From Virgisporangium aliadipatigenens (GTDB taxonomy: Bacteria; Actinomycetota; Actinomycetes; Mycobacteriales; Micromonosporaceae): a stretch of 64,000 nucleotides of DNA. Every line of letters begins with the position of its first letter. The stretch's first letter is position 1. This document shows positions 24,758 to 33,283 of this stretch, piece after piece. Location of the stretch: positions 1-64,000 of the forward strand of contig NZ_BOPF01000034.1 in NCBI RefSeq assembly GCF_016863615.1. The letters are read 5' to 3'. Both the position numbers and the translations under genes were made by a program. The notes below the pieces were generated by a model. That model had not been told where the DNA came from and made no database searches. It was given only the letters and a program-made list of their open reading frames with translations.

Positions 24758-26404
24758 ATGTCAGCAAGAGCACGGAAATTGCGGCGGATGGCGCTGGCCG
24801 CGGCGGTCGCGGGAGCCGCCGCGGCGGCGCCACTGTCGTTCCCGGGGGCCGCTTCGGCAGCCGCCGACCCGCAGCTCGTGGCGGCGTACGGGTTCGACAC
24901 GGCCGCCACGGCCACGCTCGACGCGAGCGGCAACGGGCACACCGGCACGCTGGAGGGCGCCGCGTGGGCGGCCGGTGGCGCGTTCGGCGGCGCGCTCTCG
25001 TTCGACGGCACCGACGACCGGGTGGTCGTACCCGGCGACAGCGGGCTCGACCTGGCGGCCGGCTTCACGCTGGCGGCCTGGGTCAAGCCGGGCGGCGGTG
25101 ACGGCTGGCGCACGGTCCTGCTCCGCGAACGCGGCGACGGGCTCGCCTACGGCCTCTACGCCGGCAGCGAGTTCGGGGGCCCCGACGCGGCGCTCAACAC
25201 CGGCGGCTCCGACGTGAACCTCGGCACCGAGGGCGCCCTGCCGGTCGGCGCCTGGTCGCACCTGGCGGCCACCTACGACCCGGCCGTCGGCCTGAAGCTG
25301 TACGTCGACGGCGTTCTCGCGGCCGAGGTCGAGGAGCACGGCACACCCGCCGCGGACGGCGCGGGCGACCTGAGCATCGGCGGCAACGCCGTCTGGGGCG
25401 AGTACTTCCAGGGCCTCATCGACGAGGTGCGCGTCTGGGACGGCCCGCTCGCGGCGAACGCCGTCGCGCTGCTGCCGGACAGCTCGGTGGCCCCGACGGC
25501 CGGCGCCCGCCCGCGCATCGCCGCACCGCCGCGCGGCACCCGGGTCGGCGGCACGGTCTTCGTCCGGGCGACCGCGTCCGGCGCGCCGACGGCGGTGCAG
25601 TTCCTGCTCGACGGCGCTCCGCTGGGCGCGCCCGTGCAGTACCGCTTCGGCGTCGGCTACGCCGTCGACTGGACCGCCGGCGGTGCCACGGCCGGCTGGC
25701 ACGCACTGGGCGCGCGGGCGCTCTACGCCGACGGCAGCAGCCTCGACTCGGCGCCGTTCGCCGTGGACGTGGCGGCGGTCGACCCGACCCTGCTCGGCGC
25801 GTGGGGCTTCAACGAGTCGGGTCCGGCCTACGACTACTCGGGTCGCGGCAACCGGGCGACGCTCAACGACGTCTCGACCGCCTCGCCCGGCGAGTTCCGC
25901 ACCGGCCTGCGCAAGAACGGCGAACTGGGCTCGGCACGCGTCAACGACGTGCCGGAACTCTCGCCGGGCGGCGCGCTGACCGTGTCGGCCTGGGTCCAGC
26001 CGTACACCGACCTCGACGGCACGCAGCCGCTCGTGGTCAAGCGCGCGTGGGGCGGGCCGATCGAGTACGGGCTCTTCGCGGCGCGGGACAACGGCGGCGT
26101 CACCGGTGTGATCACCACGGACGCGGGCACGTTCACCGTCACCGCCGGCGACCTGAACGTCGGCCAGCCGGCACACGTGTCGCTCACCTACGACGGCGCC
26201 GCGCTGCGGCTGTTCGTCGAGTACACCGAGGTCGCCTCCGTGCCGGCGGAGGGGACGGTCATCGACGGCACCGGCCAGCTGTCGATGCTCTCCGCCCCGG
26301 GCAACGGGCAGTACGACGAGTACCTCGGGGTGCTCGACTCGGTGCGGGTGTACAACCGGGCCCTCACCGCCGAGCAGCTCGCGTCGGACAACACGCCGGC
26401 GTAG
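24758..26404 (+). CDS. secreted LamG-domain protein with two concanavalin-like domains
   Basis: 548-aa exported protein. A signal peptide (about 1-34, ending GAASAAA) is followed by LamG-like domain 1 at about 40-240 (LVAAYGFDTAATATLDASGNGHTG, VKLYVDG-type strand). A spacer Ig-like segment at about 255-340 leads to LamG-like domain 2 at about 345-548 (LLGAWGFNESGPAYDYSGRGN). These domains bind glycans or proteins, and no catalytic module is seen. It could be an adhesin or a polysaccharide-binding accessory. A TAGCGT box lies about 36 nt before the ATG, with GGGGGA as ribosome site. It ends at a strong hairpin shared with the next, convergent gene. Confidence 0.85.
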   Translation: MSARARKLRRMALAAAVAGAAAAAPLSFPGAASAAADPQLVAAYGFDTAATATLDASGNGHTGTLEGAAWAAGGAFGGALSFDGTDDRVVVPGDSGLDLAAGFTLAAWVKPGGGDGWRTVLLRERGDGLAYGLYAGSEFGGPDAALNTGGSDVNLGTEGALPVGAWSHLAATYDPAVGLKLYVDGVLAAEVEEHGTPAADGAGDLSIGGNAVWGEYFQGLIDEVRVWDGPLAANAVALLPDSSVAPTAGARPRIAAPPRGTRVGGTVFVRATASGAPTAVQFLLDGAPLGAPVQYRFGVGYAVDWTAGGATAGWHALGARALYADGSSLDSAPFAVDVAAVDPTLLGAWGFNESGPAYDYSGRGNRATLNDVSTASPGEFRTGLRKNGELGSARVNDVPELSPGGALTVSAWVQPYTDLDGTQPLVVKRAWGGPIEYGLFAARDNGGVTGVITTDAGTFTVTAGDLNVGQPAHVSLTYDGAALRLFVEYTEVASVPAEGTVIDGTGQLSMLSAPGNGQYDEYLGVLDSVRVYNRALTAEQLASDNTPA

Positions 26405-26415
26405 CCGGGCACGGC

Positions 26416-26446
26416 CGCGGGCGGCGCATCCGTTGCGCCGCCCGCG
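26416..26446. terminator. bidirectional hairpin terminator
   Basis: Perfect 13-bp arms (CGCGGGCGGCGCA and its complement) with a 5-nt loop, followed by TTT on the plus strand, lie between the convergent LamG and sigma-partner genes. Confidence 0.75.
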
Positions 26447-26453
26447 TTTCCGC

Positions 26454-27287
26454 TCAGCTCGGGCTCACCGTCGGCGGACGGAACGTCGGGGTCCCGGGCG
26501 AGACGGAGATCGCCGGGCCCGGGTCCGGTTCGCCGTCCGGCGGGTACGGCGGCGGGCTGGCCTGGATGCCGTCGCCGCGCTGCCGCTGGTCGGTGCTGCC
26601 GACCACGGCGCCGGAGGCGTCCCGCGCGGTGAAGAGCACGGCCGTGCTCGCCGGACCGCTCGGCACGCCGGTCGGCTCGGCGAGCGGGCCGTCGCGAGAG
26701 ATCCAGAAGACCGTGACGTCGGGGACGCCCGGCACGCGGGCCGTGTTCGCGATGACCGTCCGCCCGTCGACCGCCACCTCGACCCGCGCGTCCGCCACGC
26801 CGACGACGCCGTAGTCGATGACGCCGCCGCGCCCGTCGGGGAGTTCCACGACTCTCGGCGTGAGCGATCCGGGCAGGATTACCAGGACGGGCCGCAGCTC
26901 CCGGAACCGCTCGTGAGACGGGTCGGAGAGGGCGCCGCGAAGCTCCGCCCTGGATTCGCCGTCGATCCGGATGTTCGGATCGGGCGCGCGATGGAAAAGG
27001 AGCAGTTCCTCGTCGCCCACGGTCAGGCCGGTGACCAGCGCCGGGCCGACGAACGGGTGCGCCGTCGGGCTCGGCGTGGGACCCGGTGCGGGGCGCGGGG
27101 CACCCGGCTGCATCGCCACCAGCGTCCCGACGGCCAGCGCCGGTGCCAGCGCGGCGACCGCCACGGTCAGCGGACCGCGCCACCGGCGCCGCCCCGCACG
27201 CGCCTTCACCCGGGCGAACGTCACCCGTGGCGCGAGGCCCTCGGTCTCCTCGACCAGCTGCTGCCGGAGATCGTCAACGGTGTACAT
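26454..27287 (-). CDS. membrane-anchored sigma-factor partner, putative anti-sigma-like protein
   Basis: 277-aa type II membrane protein. A short cytoplasmic N-terminus (about 1-36, MYTVDDLRQQLVEETEGLAP) is followed by one transmembrane helix (about 38-60) and a Pro-rich exported linker. A globular exported domain of unknown family fills the rest, with a Pro-rich tail. No zinc-finger anti-sigma motif is present. ATG 27287 overlaps the sigma-factor stop (TGATG), and GTG 27290 is an alternative. The arrangement mirrors the sigma/BNR pair at 1806-3568, which suggests a shared envelope-signalling design with different sensor domains. Confidence 0.75.
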   Translation of the reverse strand: MYTVDDLRQQLVEETEGLAPRVTFARVKARAGRRRWRGPLTVAVAALAPALAVGTLVAMQPGAPRPAPGPTPSPTAHPFVGPALVTGLTVGDEELLLFHRAPDPNIRIDGESRAELRGALSDPSHERFRELRPVLVILPGSLTPRVVELPDGRGGVIDYGVVGVADARVEVAVDGRTVIANTARVPGVPDVTVFWISRDGPLAEPTGVPSGPASTAVLFTARDASGAVVGSTDQRQRGDGIQASPPPYPPDGEPDPGPAISVSPGTPTFRPPTVSPS

Positions 27288-27823
27288 CACGCTGTCTCCT
27301 GCTTCTCGACGACAGTGCTGAGGCCCGGGTCGACCCGCAGCTTGCGCAGCGCCCGCGCATGTGCGCTCTTGACGGTGCCGAGCGCCACGCCCAGGTCGTC
27401 GGCGGTCTGCTGTTCGGTGAGGTCCAGGTAGTAGCGGCAGACGATCACGGTGCGTTCCCGGCGGGTCAGCTGGCGCAGGGCCTCGGCGAGGCTGGTCCGC
27501 GCGACCGCCGCGTCGGCCGGGTCGGGGCCGGCGGCCCGCCGCTCCGGGAGCCGGTCGGTGGGTCGTTCGCGGCGCAGCAGCCTGCGCCACCAGTCGCTGT
27601 GCAGGTTGACGAGGATCCGCCGCGCGTAGGCGTACCCGTCGCCGTCCACGATCCGTGGCCACGCCGTGTAGGTGCGTACGAGCGCGTTCTGGGTCAGCTC
27701 CTCGGCCTGCCCGGCGTCGTAGGTGAGCAGGTAGGCGACCCGGTAGAGGCGGTGCGCGCTGGCGCTCATGAACGCCGCGAACTGCTCGTCGGGTCCGCTG
27801 CTTTCGGGTCTTCGCAACGTCAC
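27287..27823 (-). CDS. ECF sigma factor, SigE family
   Basis: 178-aa sigma-70 factor with region 2 (about 15-80; YRVAYLLTYDAGQAEELTQ, ALVRTYTAWPRI) and region 4 (about 115-165; LTRRERTVIVCRYYLDLT, TADDLGVALGTVKSAHARAL). It is a paralogue of the 3041-3568 sigma factor in type and operon position. It likely directs transcription in response to its membrane partner encoded immediately downstream. It is divergent from the alkaline phosphatase gene at 27898 across 74 bp, so that gene may belong to its regulon. Confidence 0.88.
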   Translation of the reverse strand: MTLRRPESSGPDEQFAAFMSASAHRLYRVAYLLTYDAGQAEELTQNALVRTYTAWPRIVDGDGYAYARRILVNLHSDWWRRLLRRERPTDRLPERRAAGPDPADAAVARTSLAEALRQLTRRERTVIVCRYYLDLTEQQTADDLGVALGTVKSAHARALRKLRVDPGLSTVVEKQETA

Positions 27824-27897
27824 GCCCCTCCCTACTCCGCGGGGCCGGGAAAGGTTCTCCGTCGAGAAGCATCGGACGGGATGTCATTCTGGTCGCC

Positions 27898-29127
27898 ATG
27901 CGACCGACCGCCGCACTGCGCATCTTCGGACCGATCGTGCTCGCGATCGCGGCGGTGGGCCTGGTCGTGGTCAACCTGCCGCACGACACGCCGCCGCCGA
28001 CCCGCAAAGCCGTGACGGACGGGGTGCGCAGCGTCATCTTCGTCAACGGCGACGGCATGGCCGCCGCGCACCGCGAGGCCGGCCGGCTCTTCCACGCCGG
28101 GTTCGACGGTCAGCTGGTGATGGATCAGCTGCCGTTCTCCGGGCAGCTCACCACCAGCCCGCGAGATCCGGCGTCGGCGGTCACCGACTCGGCGGCCGGG
28201 GCGGCGGCGTGGGCCACCGGGCAGCGCACCTACAACGGCGCGATCAGCGTGGACGTCGACCGCAAGCCGCTGCCGACCCTCGGCGCCCAGGCGAAGGCGG
28301 CCGGGAAGGCGACCGGGCTCGTCACCACCGCCCAGGTCACCGACGCCAGCCCGGCGGCGTTCTTCGCCAGCACACCGGAGCGCGGCGCGCAGGACGAGAT
28401 CGCCCGGCAGTACCTCGAGGTCAGCCGTCCCGACGTGATCCTCGGCGGGGGAGAGGACTGGTGGCTGCCGGCCGGCACGCCCGGGGCCTATCCCGACCGG
28501 CCGGCCGTCGACCCGGACGAGCAGAGTCGCGGCAAGAAGGGCAACCTGGTCGAACGCGCGAAGAAGGCCGGCTACCGCTACGTCTCCAACGGTGCGGACC
28601 TGGACCGGGCCGGCGACGGCAAGCTGCTCGGCCTCTTCGGCAACGAGGAGCTGTTCCAGCAGCGCGGCGAGGGGCTCGGCGACGCCTACGAACCACCGGT
28701 CAGCCTCGCCGCCATGACCGGCAAGGCGCTGGACGTGCTGGGCCGCGGCGACAGCGGCTTCTTCCTCTTCGTCGAGGAGGAGGGGATCGACGAGTTCGCC
28801 CACCACAACAACGGCACCCGGGTCCTGCAGGCCGTCGCGGCGCTCGACGCGGCCGTCGCGGTGGCGCGGCGGTACGTGGCCGAACATCCGGACACCCTGC
28901 TCGTCGTGACCGGCGACCACGAGTGCGGCGGCCTCACGATCGGCTCCCCGGGCGACGGCCCGTTCCCGGTCAAGGGCAGCGGCCTGACGTTCACCATGGG
29001 CTGGAGCACCGACCAGCACACCGGCGTCGACGTGCCGGTGACGGCCGAGGGGCCGCAGGCGCAACGCTTCACGGGCAAGCACCCGAACACGTTCGTGCAC
29101 GACGTGCTCGCCCCGCTGCTGACCTGA
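27898..29127 (+). CDS. alkaline phosphatase, PhoA superfamily
   Basis: 409-aa exported or membrane-anchored phosphomonoesterase. An N-terminal signal anchor is present (about 7-27, LRIFGPIVLAIAAVGLVVVN). The active site has metal-ligand D52 (VIFVNGDGM), nucleophile S98 (VTDSAAGAAAW), a GGGEDWW loop, EEEGIDEFAHHN and late metal ligands TGDHECGGLT. It would release phosphate from organic esters outside the cell. The start is ATG 27898; a CATTCT box lies 7 nt upstream, so it may be leaderless. It converges with the SOS-boxed small gene. Confidence 0.92.
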   Translation: MRPTAALRIFGPIVLAIAAVGLVVVNLPHDTPPPTRKAVTDGVRSVIFVNGDGMAAAHREAGRLFHAGFDGQLVMDQLPFSGQLTTSPRDPASAVTDSAAGAAAWATGQRTYNGAISVDVDRKPLPTLGAQAKAAGKATGLVTTAQVTDASPAAFFASTPERGAQDEIARQYLEVSRPDVILGGGEDWWLPAGTPGAYPDRPAVDPDEQSRGKKGNLVERAKKAGYRYVSNGADLDRAGDGKLLGLFGNEELFQQRGEGLGDAYEPPVSLAAMTGKALDVLGRGDSGFFLFVEEEGIDEFAHHNNGTRVLQAVAALDAAVAVARRYVAEHPDTLLVVTGDHECGGLTIGSPGDGPFPVKGSGLTFTMGWSTDQHTGVDVPVTAEGPQAQRFTGKHPNTFVHDVLAPLLT

Positions 29128-29148
29128 GCCCCGTCCTACGGACAGCGA

Positions 29149-29178
29149 ACGGGGGCGGGCCGCGCGGTCCGCCCCCGT
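29149..29178. terminator. bidirectional hairpin terminator
   Basis: Perfect 10-bp arms ACGGGGGCGG and CCGCCCCCGT, extended by further internal pairs, lie between the convergent alkaline phosphatase and small SOS-linked gene. Confidence 0.65.
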
Positions 29179-29190
29179 CCCGTGCCGCGG

Positions 29191-29445
29191 CTACCGCGGA
29201 CAGCCCAGCTCGGACAGGATGCCGTCCCAGGTGCGACGGCTGGCCATCAGGTCGCTCCACGCGCCCACGGTGACGCGGGCGAGGTCGCGCTGCCGCGGTG
29301 TCCAGAGCGGCACGGTCTCGTCGACCATGACGATCGGCACGGCTGCGGTCTCCCAGTCGGCCATGGCACGGTCGAACCGTTGTGCGGCACGCGCGTAGCG
29401 GGTCCTGGCTCGGGCGATGTCTCGTGCGAAGCGTGCCGGATTCAT
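29191..29445 (-). CDS. small protein under a LexA-like box
   Basis: 84-aa protein, soluble, mostly helical, basic at the N-terminus (MNPARFARDIARARTRYARA) and Trp-containing (LWTPRQRDLARVTVGAWSDL). No family is recognised. A TAGAAT -10 (29457-29452) stands 6 nt before the ATG, so the mRNA should be leaderless. The LexA-like box lies directly upstream of that -10. This makes it a good candidate for a DNA-damage-inducible gene. An unrelated DUF899 gene is divergent at 29578. Confidence 0.65.
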   Translation of the reverse strand: MNPARFARDIARARTRYARAAQRFDRAMADWETAAVPIVMVDETVPLWTPRQRDLARVTVGAWSDLMASRRTWDGILSELGCPR

Positions 29446-29451
29446 GCCCCC

Positions 29452-29473
29452 ATTCTATCGAACACGTGTTCTA
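29452..29473 (-). promoter_or_regulatory. SOS (LexA) box with -10 element
   Basis: TCGAAC-ACGT-GTTCTA (29458-29473) contains the 12-bp perfect palindrome GAACACGTGTTC. It matches the actinobacterial LexA consensus TCGAAC-N4-GTTCGA at all but one position. It abuts a minus-strand TAGAAT -10 (29452-29457), so LexA binding would occlude RNA polymerase. Confidence 0.65.
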
Positions 29474-29524
29474 AGAACGATCACATTTGGGCCGTGTCGC
29501 GGAGTGCGGTCACCCCCTTGACGC

Positions 29525-29563
29525 AACTGGATGGTTGCCATAGTTTGGCAACTGAAGGGTTGC
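29525..29563 (+). promoter_or_regulatory. GTTGCCA/TGGCAAC operator before DUF899 gene
   Basis: A perfect inverted repeat, GTTGCCA-TAGTT-TGGCAAC (29534-29552), is flanked by further CAACT and GTTGC half-sites on both sides. AAGGAGG and the DUF899 start codon follow within 30 nt. This looks like a dimeric repressor site for a regulator not encoded in the immediate neighbourhood. Confidence 0.6.
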
Positions 29564-29577
29564 TATAAGGAGGGGTC

Positions 29578-30294
29578 ATGTTGCCTGACGTCGTGGACCG
29601 GAACGCCTACGAGGCGGAGATCGACCGACTGCGGATCCGGGAGAAGGCGCACACCCGGGAGGGTGACGCGATCGCGGCGGCCCGCCGGCGCCTGCCCATG
29701 GTCGAGGTGGACGCCGGCCTGCCGCTGGTCGGGCCCGACGGCCCGCTCACGCTGCTCGACGCGTTCGAGGGGCGGCGGCAGCTCGTCGCCTACTACTGGA
29801 TGTGGCACGCCGGCCGCAGCGCCGCGGAGCAGTGCCAGGGCTGCACCTGGTGCGGCAGCCAGGTCGGCGAGCTCTCCTACCTGCACTCGCGGGACATCAC
29901 GTACGCGATCTTCGCCCAGGGGCCGTACCCGGAGAGCCGCCGCTACCGCGACTTCATGGGCTGGGAGATGCCCTGGTACTCGGCCGACCCGTCCAAGGAA
30001 CGGCTGCTCGTCGGCCGGCACGTCGGCATGATGCACATCGTCTGCTACCTGCGCGACGGCGACCGCGTCTTCGAGACCTGGTGGACGACGCGGCGGGGCG
30101 TGGAGGCGCTGGACAACTCCTACGCGCTGATGGACCTGACGGCGTTCGGGCGGCAGGAGCCGTGGGAGGACTCGCCCGCCGGTCGGCCGCAGGGCTTCGG
30201 CGAGGGCGCCATGAGCCGCGACGGGCGCCCCATCCCGCAGTGGTCCCGCCTCGCCGCCGGACGCTCCGACGACCTCACCGGTCCGGTCGGCTGA
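29578..30294 (+). CDS. DUF899 family thioredoxin-like protein
   Basis: 238-aa soluble protein of the DUF899 family, a thioredoxin-fold group. Diagnostic stretches are REKAHTREGDAIAAARRRLP, LVAYYWMWHAG, a Cys cluster QCQGCTWCGSQVGEL and FMGWEMPWYS. The cysteines suggest redox or metal binding. The biochemical role of the family is unknown. AAGGAGG lies 4 nt before ATG 29578. An inverted-repeat operator upstream implies its own repressor. Its last 20 nt overlap the convergent STAND regulator. Confidence 0.87.
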   Translation: MLPDVVDRNAYEAEIDRLRIREKAHTREGDAIAAARRRLPMVEVDAGLPLVGPDGPLTLLDAFEGRRQLVAYYWMWHAGRSAAEQCQGCTWCGSQVGELSYLHSRDITYAIFAQGPYPESRRYRDFMGWEMPWYSADPSKERLLVGRHVGMMHIVCYLRDGDRVFETWWTTRRGVEALDNSYALMDLTAFGRQEPWEDSPAGRPQGFGEGAMSRDGRPIPQWSRLAAGRSDDLTGPVG

Positions 30295-32617
30295 GCCGCG
30301 CCAGGGCGGCCTCGGCGCGGGCCCGCTCCTCGGGCCGGTCGATCTCGTGCGCCAGTGCCAGCGCGGCCTCGTGGCGGGACACCGCCTCGGGCACCCGGCC
30401 CTGGGCGGCGAGCGCGTGGCCGAGGCCGTTCAGGGCGCAGGTCTCGCCGTAGCGCTCGCCCAGGGCGGCGAAGAGCAGCAGGGCGTCCTCGTAGTGGCCG
30501 ACGGCGTCGGCGTGGCGTTCCAGCATCACGAGCGCGTCGCCGAGATTGTTGAGCGCGGTCGCCTCCCCGCCGGTGTGGCGCAGTTCGCGGAAGATGGCCA
30601 GGGCGCGCCCGCCGTGGTCGAGGGCGGCGGCGGGCTCGTGCAGGCGGGCCGAGACGCTCGCCAGGTTGGTGAGCGTGTTGGCCTCGCCGACGCGGTCCCC
30701 GAGCGCCACGAACTTCGCCAGCGCCAGCCGGTGGAACGCCGCCGACCGCTCGGGCGTACCGGCCGAACCGTGCACCACGCCGAGGTTGCCCAGGGCGCGG
30801 GCCTCGCCGCGGGCGTCGCCGAGCCGGCCGCAGAGCGACCGCGCGCGTTCGAGGTGGTCGATCGCCTCGGTGTGCCGGCCGAGCTGCCAGCACACCACCC
30901 CGAGGTTGGTGAGCGCGGTGGCCTCCGCGCCGCTGTCCCCGATCAGCCGCGCCACCTGCTGCGCCTCGGTGTGCACCGCGAACGCGTCCGCCGGATAGCC
31001 GCCGTTGTCCAGGTACGAGTAGAGGATCGCGGCGAGGCGGACGGTGTGCTCGGGCCGGCCGTTGCGCGCCGCGTGCAGGCAGACCGCCACCAGCGTGGCG
31101 CGTTCCGCGTCCAGCCACTGGAGGGCGGCCTTCGGGTCCTGCAACGCGGGATCGGTGGGCGGGCGCTCGGGCAGCGCCGGCCGCCGGTGCGCCTCCGCGG
31201 GGTACAGCGCGTCCATCGCCGCGGCCGCCCCGTACAGATAGTGGGCGAACAGGCGGTGCAGCGCCTGACGCCGTTCGACCGGACGATCCTCCTCGCGGGC
31301 GCGGACATCGGCGAACGCGCGGACCAGGTCGTGCAGGACGTACCTGCCCGTGACCGGCTCCTGCACCAGCGACTCGCCCGCGAGATGCCGCAGGTGAACG
31401 GCGGCCGCGTCCACGTCGGCGCCGAGCAGCGCGGCGGCCGCGTGGTCGTCGAGATCCGGCCCGGGATGCGCGGCCATGCGCCGCAGCAACGTCTGCCGCG
31501 CGGCCGGCAGGTGCTGGTACGACAGGTACAGCGCCAGCTCGACGCCGCTGTCGAGCCGGCGGTGCTCGTGGCGTTCGTCCAGGCGGTCGGCGTGGTCGGT
31601 GACCGTCCACCCGGGCGTGGCCGTCATCTGGCCGGCGACCACGCTCAACGCCAGCGGCAGGTGCCCGCAGCGCCGCGCCACCCGCCGGTACGCCGCGCTG
31701 TCGGAGCCCACCGCCACGCTCGGAACGGCGCCGGCGAGCAGCCGTTCGGCATCGTCCTCGCTGAACACGTCCACGTCGACGTGTGCCGTCCCGGGCGGCC
31801 CGGTGATCCGGCGGCGCGACGTCACCAGGGTGAACGACCCCGGGCCGGGCGGCAGCAGCGGCCGCACCTGCTCCTCCCCGGCGGCGTTGTCCAGCACGAC
31901 GAGGGTGCGGCGGTGCGTGAGACGTTCCCGGAAAAGGGCGGACCGGGCCTCGACGCCGTGCGGGATCTCGTGGCCGGAGAGCCCCAACAGCCGCAGGAAC
32001 CCGTCCAGGACGGCGGCCGGCTCGGCCGGCGGCTGCCCCGGATCCGGGTGGAACCCGCGCAGGTCCACGAAGAGCGTCGTGTCGAAGCGGCGCTGCGCGG
32101 CGAGCAGGTGCCCGGCGTGCACCGCCAGGCGGGTCTTGCCCACGCCCGCCATCCCGACGAGCACGCACACCCCGGCGTCCCGCGCGGTGATCAGGGCGAG
32201 CTCGGCGCGCCGGCCGGTGAACGCCGCGACGCCCTCCGGTAATCGGTCGAGCACGCGCACCTGGGCCGCCGCCGCGGTCTCGGCGAGGCTGACCCGCAGC
32301 GCCTGCCGCCAGTGCGCCAGGTACGAGGTGTCGTCGTGCAGCGCCCGCACGACGGCGAGCACGAGTTCGCCGTTGATCCGGCGCCGGCCGGTCTTGAAAC
32401 AGTCCACGACCGTCCCGCGGCGGGCCGACTCGTGGGCGGGTCGACCGGCGGCCTCACCTCGGGCGTTGATCCGCCGGGTGATCGTCTCGAACGACGGGTC
32501 GCCGGCCCAGAGCTTGAGCGCCCGTAGGCAGCCGACCAACTCGTCGAGGCTGCGGGCGAGCCCCGGGTCGGGTGGATCCGCAGGGGTCACAGCGACCACC
32601 TCCCCGTGGCCGAACAT
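30275..32617 (-). CDS. STAND NTPase-TPR regulator with divergent XRE-like N-terminus
   Basis: 780-aa signal-transduction ATPase. The N-terminal 115 residues resemble the degenerate helix-turn-helix of actinobacterial NB-ARC regulators (RRGTVVDCFKTGRRRINGEL, YLAHWRQALR). The NB-ARC ATPase has Walker A GMAGVGKT at 155-162, LVVLDNAAGEEQV and VTSRRRI. The C-terminal half (about 480-780) has repeated TPR units such as ALTNLGVVCWQLGRHTEAI and ALNNLGDALVMLERHADAV. It lacks the SARP DNA-binding domain of AfsR, so its output is uncertain. ATG 32617 is used. A small membrane protein gene lies 30 bp upstream on the same strand. Confidence 0.87.
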   Translation of the reverse strand: MFGHGEVVAVTPADPPDPGLARSLDELVGCLRALKLWAGDPSFETITRRINARGEAAGRPAHESARRGTVVDCFKTGRRRINGELVLAVVRALHDDTSYLAHWRQALRVSLAETAAAAQVRVLDRLPEGVAAFTGRRAELALITARDAGVCVLVGMAGVGKTRLAVHAGHLLAAQRRFDTTLFVDLRGFHPDPGQPPAEPAAVLDGFLRLLGLSGHEIPHGVEARSALFRERLTHRRTLVVLDNAAGEEQVRPLLPPGPGSFTLVTSRRRITGPPGTAHVDVDVFSEDDAERLLAGAVPSVAVGSDSAAYRRVARRCGHLPLALSVVAGQMTATPGWTVTDHADRLDERHEHRRLDSGVELALYLSYQHLPAARQTLLRRMAAHPGPDLDDHAAAALLGADVDAAAVHLRHLAGESLVQEPVTGRYVLHDLVRAFADVRAREEDRPVERRQALHRLFAHYLYGAAAAMDALYPAEAHRRPALPERPPTDPALQDPKAALQWLDAERATLVAVCLHAARNGRPEHTVRLAAILYSYLDNGGYPADAFAVHTEAQQVARLIGDSGAEATALTNLGVVCWQLGRHTEAIDHLERARSLCGRLGDARGEARALGNLGVVHGSAGTPERSAAFHRLALAKFVALGDRVGEANTLTNLASVSARLHEPAAALDHGGRALAIFRELRHTGGEATALNNLGDALVMLERHADAVGHYEDALLLFAALGERYGETCALNGLGHALAAQGRVPEAVSRHEAALALAHEIDRPEERARAEAALARLSRPDR

Positions 32618-32647
32618 GCTACCGGCGGGGCCCGCGTCGGGGTGTCC

Positions 32648-32875
32648 TCAGCGGCTGATCAGGAAGGCGCGCAGCCGCTGCAGGGGCGGCATGAGCACGA
32701 AGACGACGACCGGCACGGCGATGCCGGTCATGACCAGCGTCCGCAGGATCATCGGCGCCCCGGCGAGAACGCCGCTCAGCAGGAGCTGCAGCACGACCAG
32801 GGTGGGAAAGACGGCGACCCAGATCATCAGGGTCAGCTGGGGCTTCGTGGCGGGTGCGGCCGGGTCGGCGTTCAT
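32648..32875 (-). CDS. small two-helix membrane protein
   Basis: 75-aa protein with a short charged N-terminus and two transmembrane helices (TLMIWVAVFPTLVVLQLLLS, LVMTGIAVPVVVFVLMPP), ending with a basic tail. The family is unknown, but similar proteins are frequent in actinobacteria next to MarR or TetR operators. The upstream region contains an AT-rich inverted repeat that could bind a repressor. It may be cotranscribed with the STAND regulator downstream. Confidence 0.7.
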   Translation of the reverse strand: MNADPAAPATKPQLTLMIWVAVFPTLVVLQLLLSGVLAGAPMILRTLVMTGIAVPVVVFVLMPPLQRLRAFLISR

Positions 32876-32921
32876 CGTGGTGCTCCTTCGGTGGCCGGCG
32901 GGGTTCGGCTTACCTCAGGAA

Positions 32922-32933
32922 GCTTAGTTAAGC
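32922..32933 (-). promoter_or_regulatory. GCTTA-N2-TAAGC inverted repeat
   Basis: An AT-rich 12-bp palindromic site (GCTTAGTTAAGC) sits about 47 nt upstream of the small membrane protein start in otherwise very GC-rich DNA. It is a plausible MarR/TetR operator. Confidence 0.45.
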
Positions 32934-33223
32934 ATGTTGAGCTATGCAAGAGGGATCGACGTTCGTGCGGGATCGTTTGGGATCGGCCCGAGACCACCGT
33001 CGATGCGCTGGGATCGGACGCATGGACCGTGAGCAGCGGGGTCGGGGGTACTGCTCGGCCTCATTCGTCGTCGTGCTCGAAGCCGCGCGGCGGACATCCG
33101 TACGACCGTGGGACCTTCCGTGCAGCGCGACGCTGCCGAAACGCACGGCCTTCATCCGCTTCCGCACGGATCTGAACGGGCCGCGCCGCCGGCGGCGCGG
33201 CGATCCGCGGTAGCCGGGACGGC
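32934..33223. other. intergenic region, no gene seen
   Basis: About 290 bp between the small membrane protein promoter and the pectate-lyase terminator. A plus-strand frame of 89 codons starts at 32944 but is Arg-rich, lacks a ribosome site and resembles no protein I know. I see nothing else here. Confidence 0.5.
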
Positions 33224-33268
33224 GGGAGGCCCCGCGCGCCGGTGTGGGAACGGCGGGCGGGGCCTCCC
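33224..33268 (-). terminator. long hairpin terminator after pectate lyase
   Basis: Perfect 12-bp arms GGGAGGCCCCGC and GCGGGGCCTCCC surround a 21-nt loop that itself contains a short CGCCG/CGGCG stem. It lies 16 nt beyond the pectate-lyase stop. Confidence 0.7.
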
Positions 33269-33283
33269 CGGTGGAGGGCGGGC

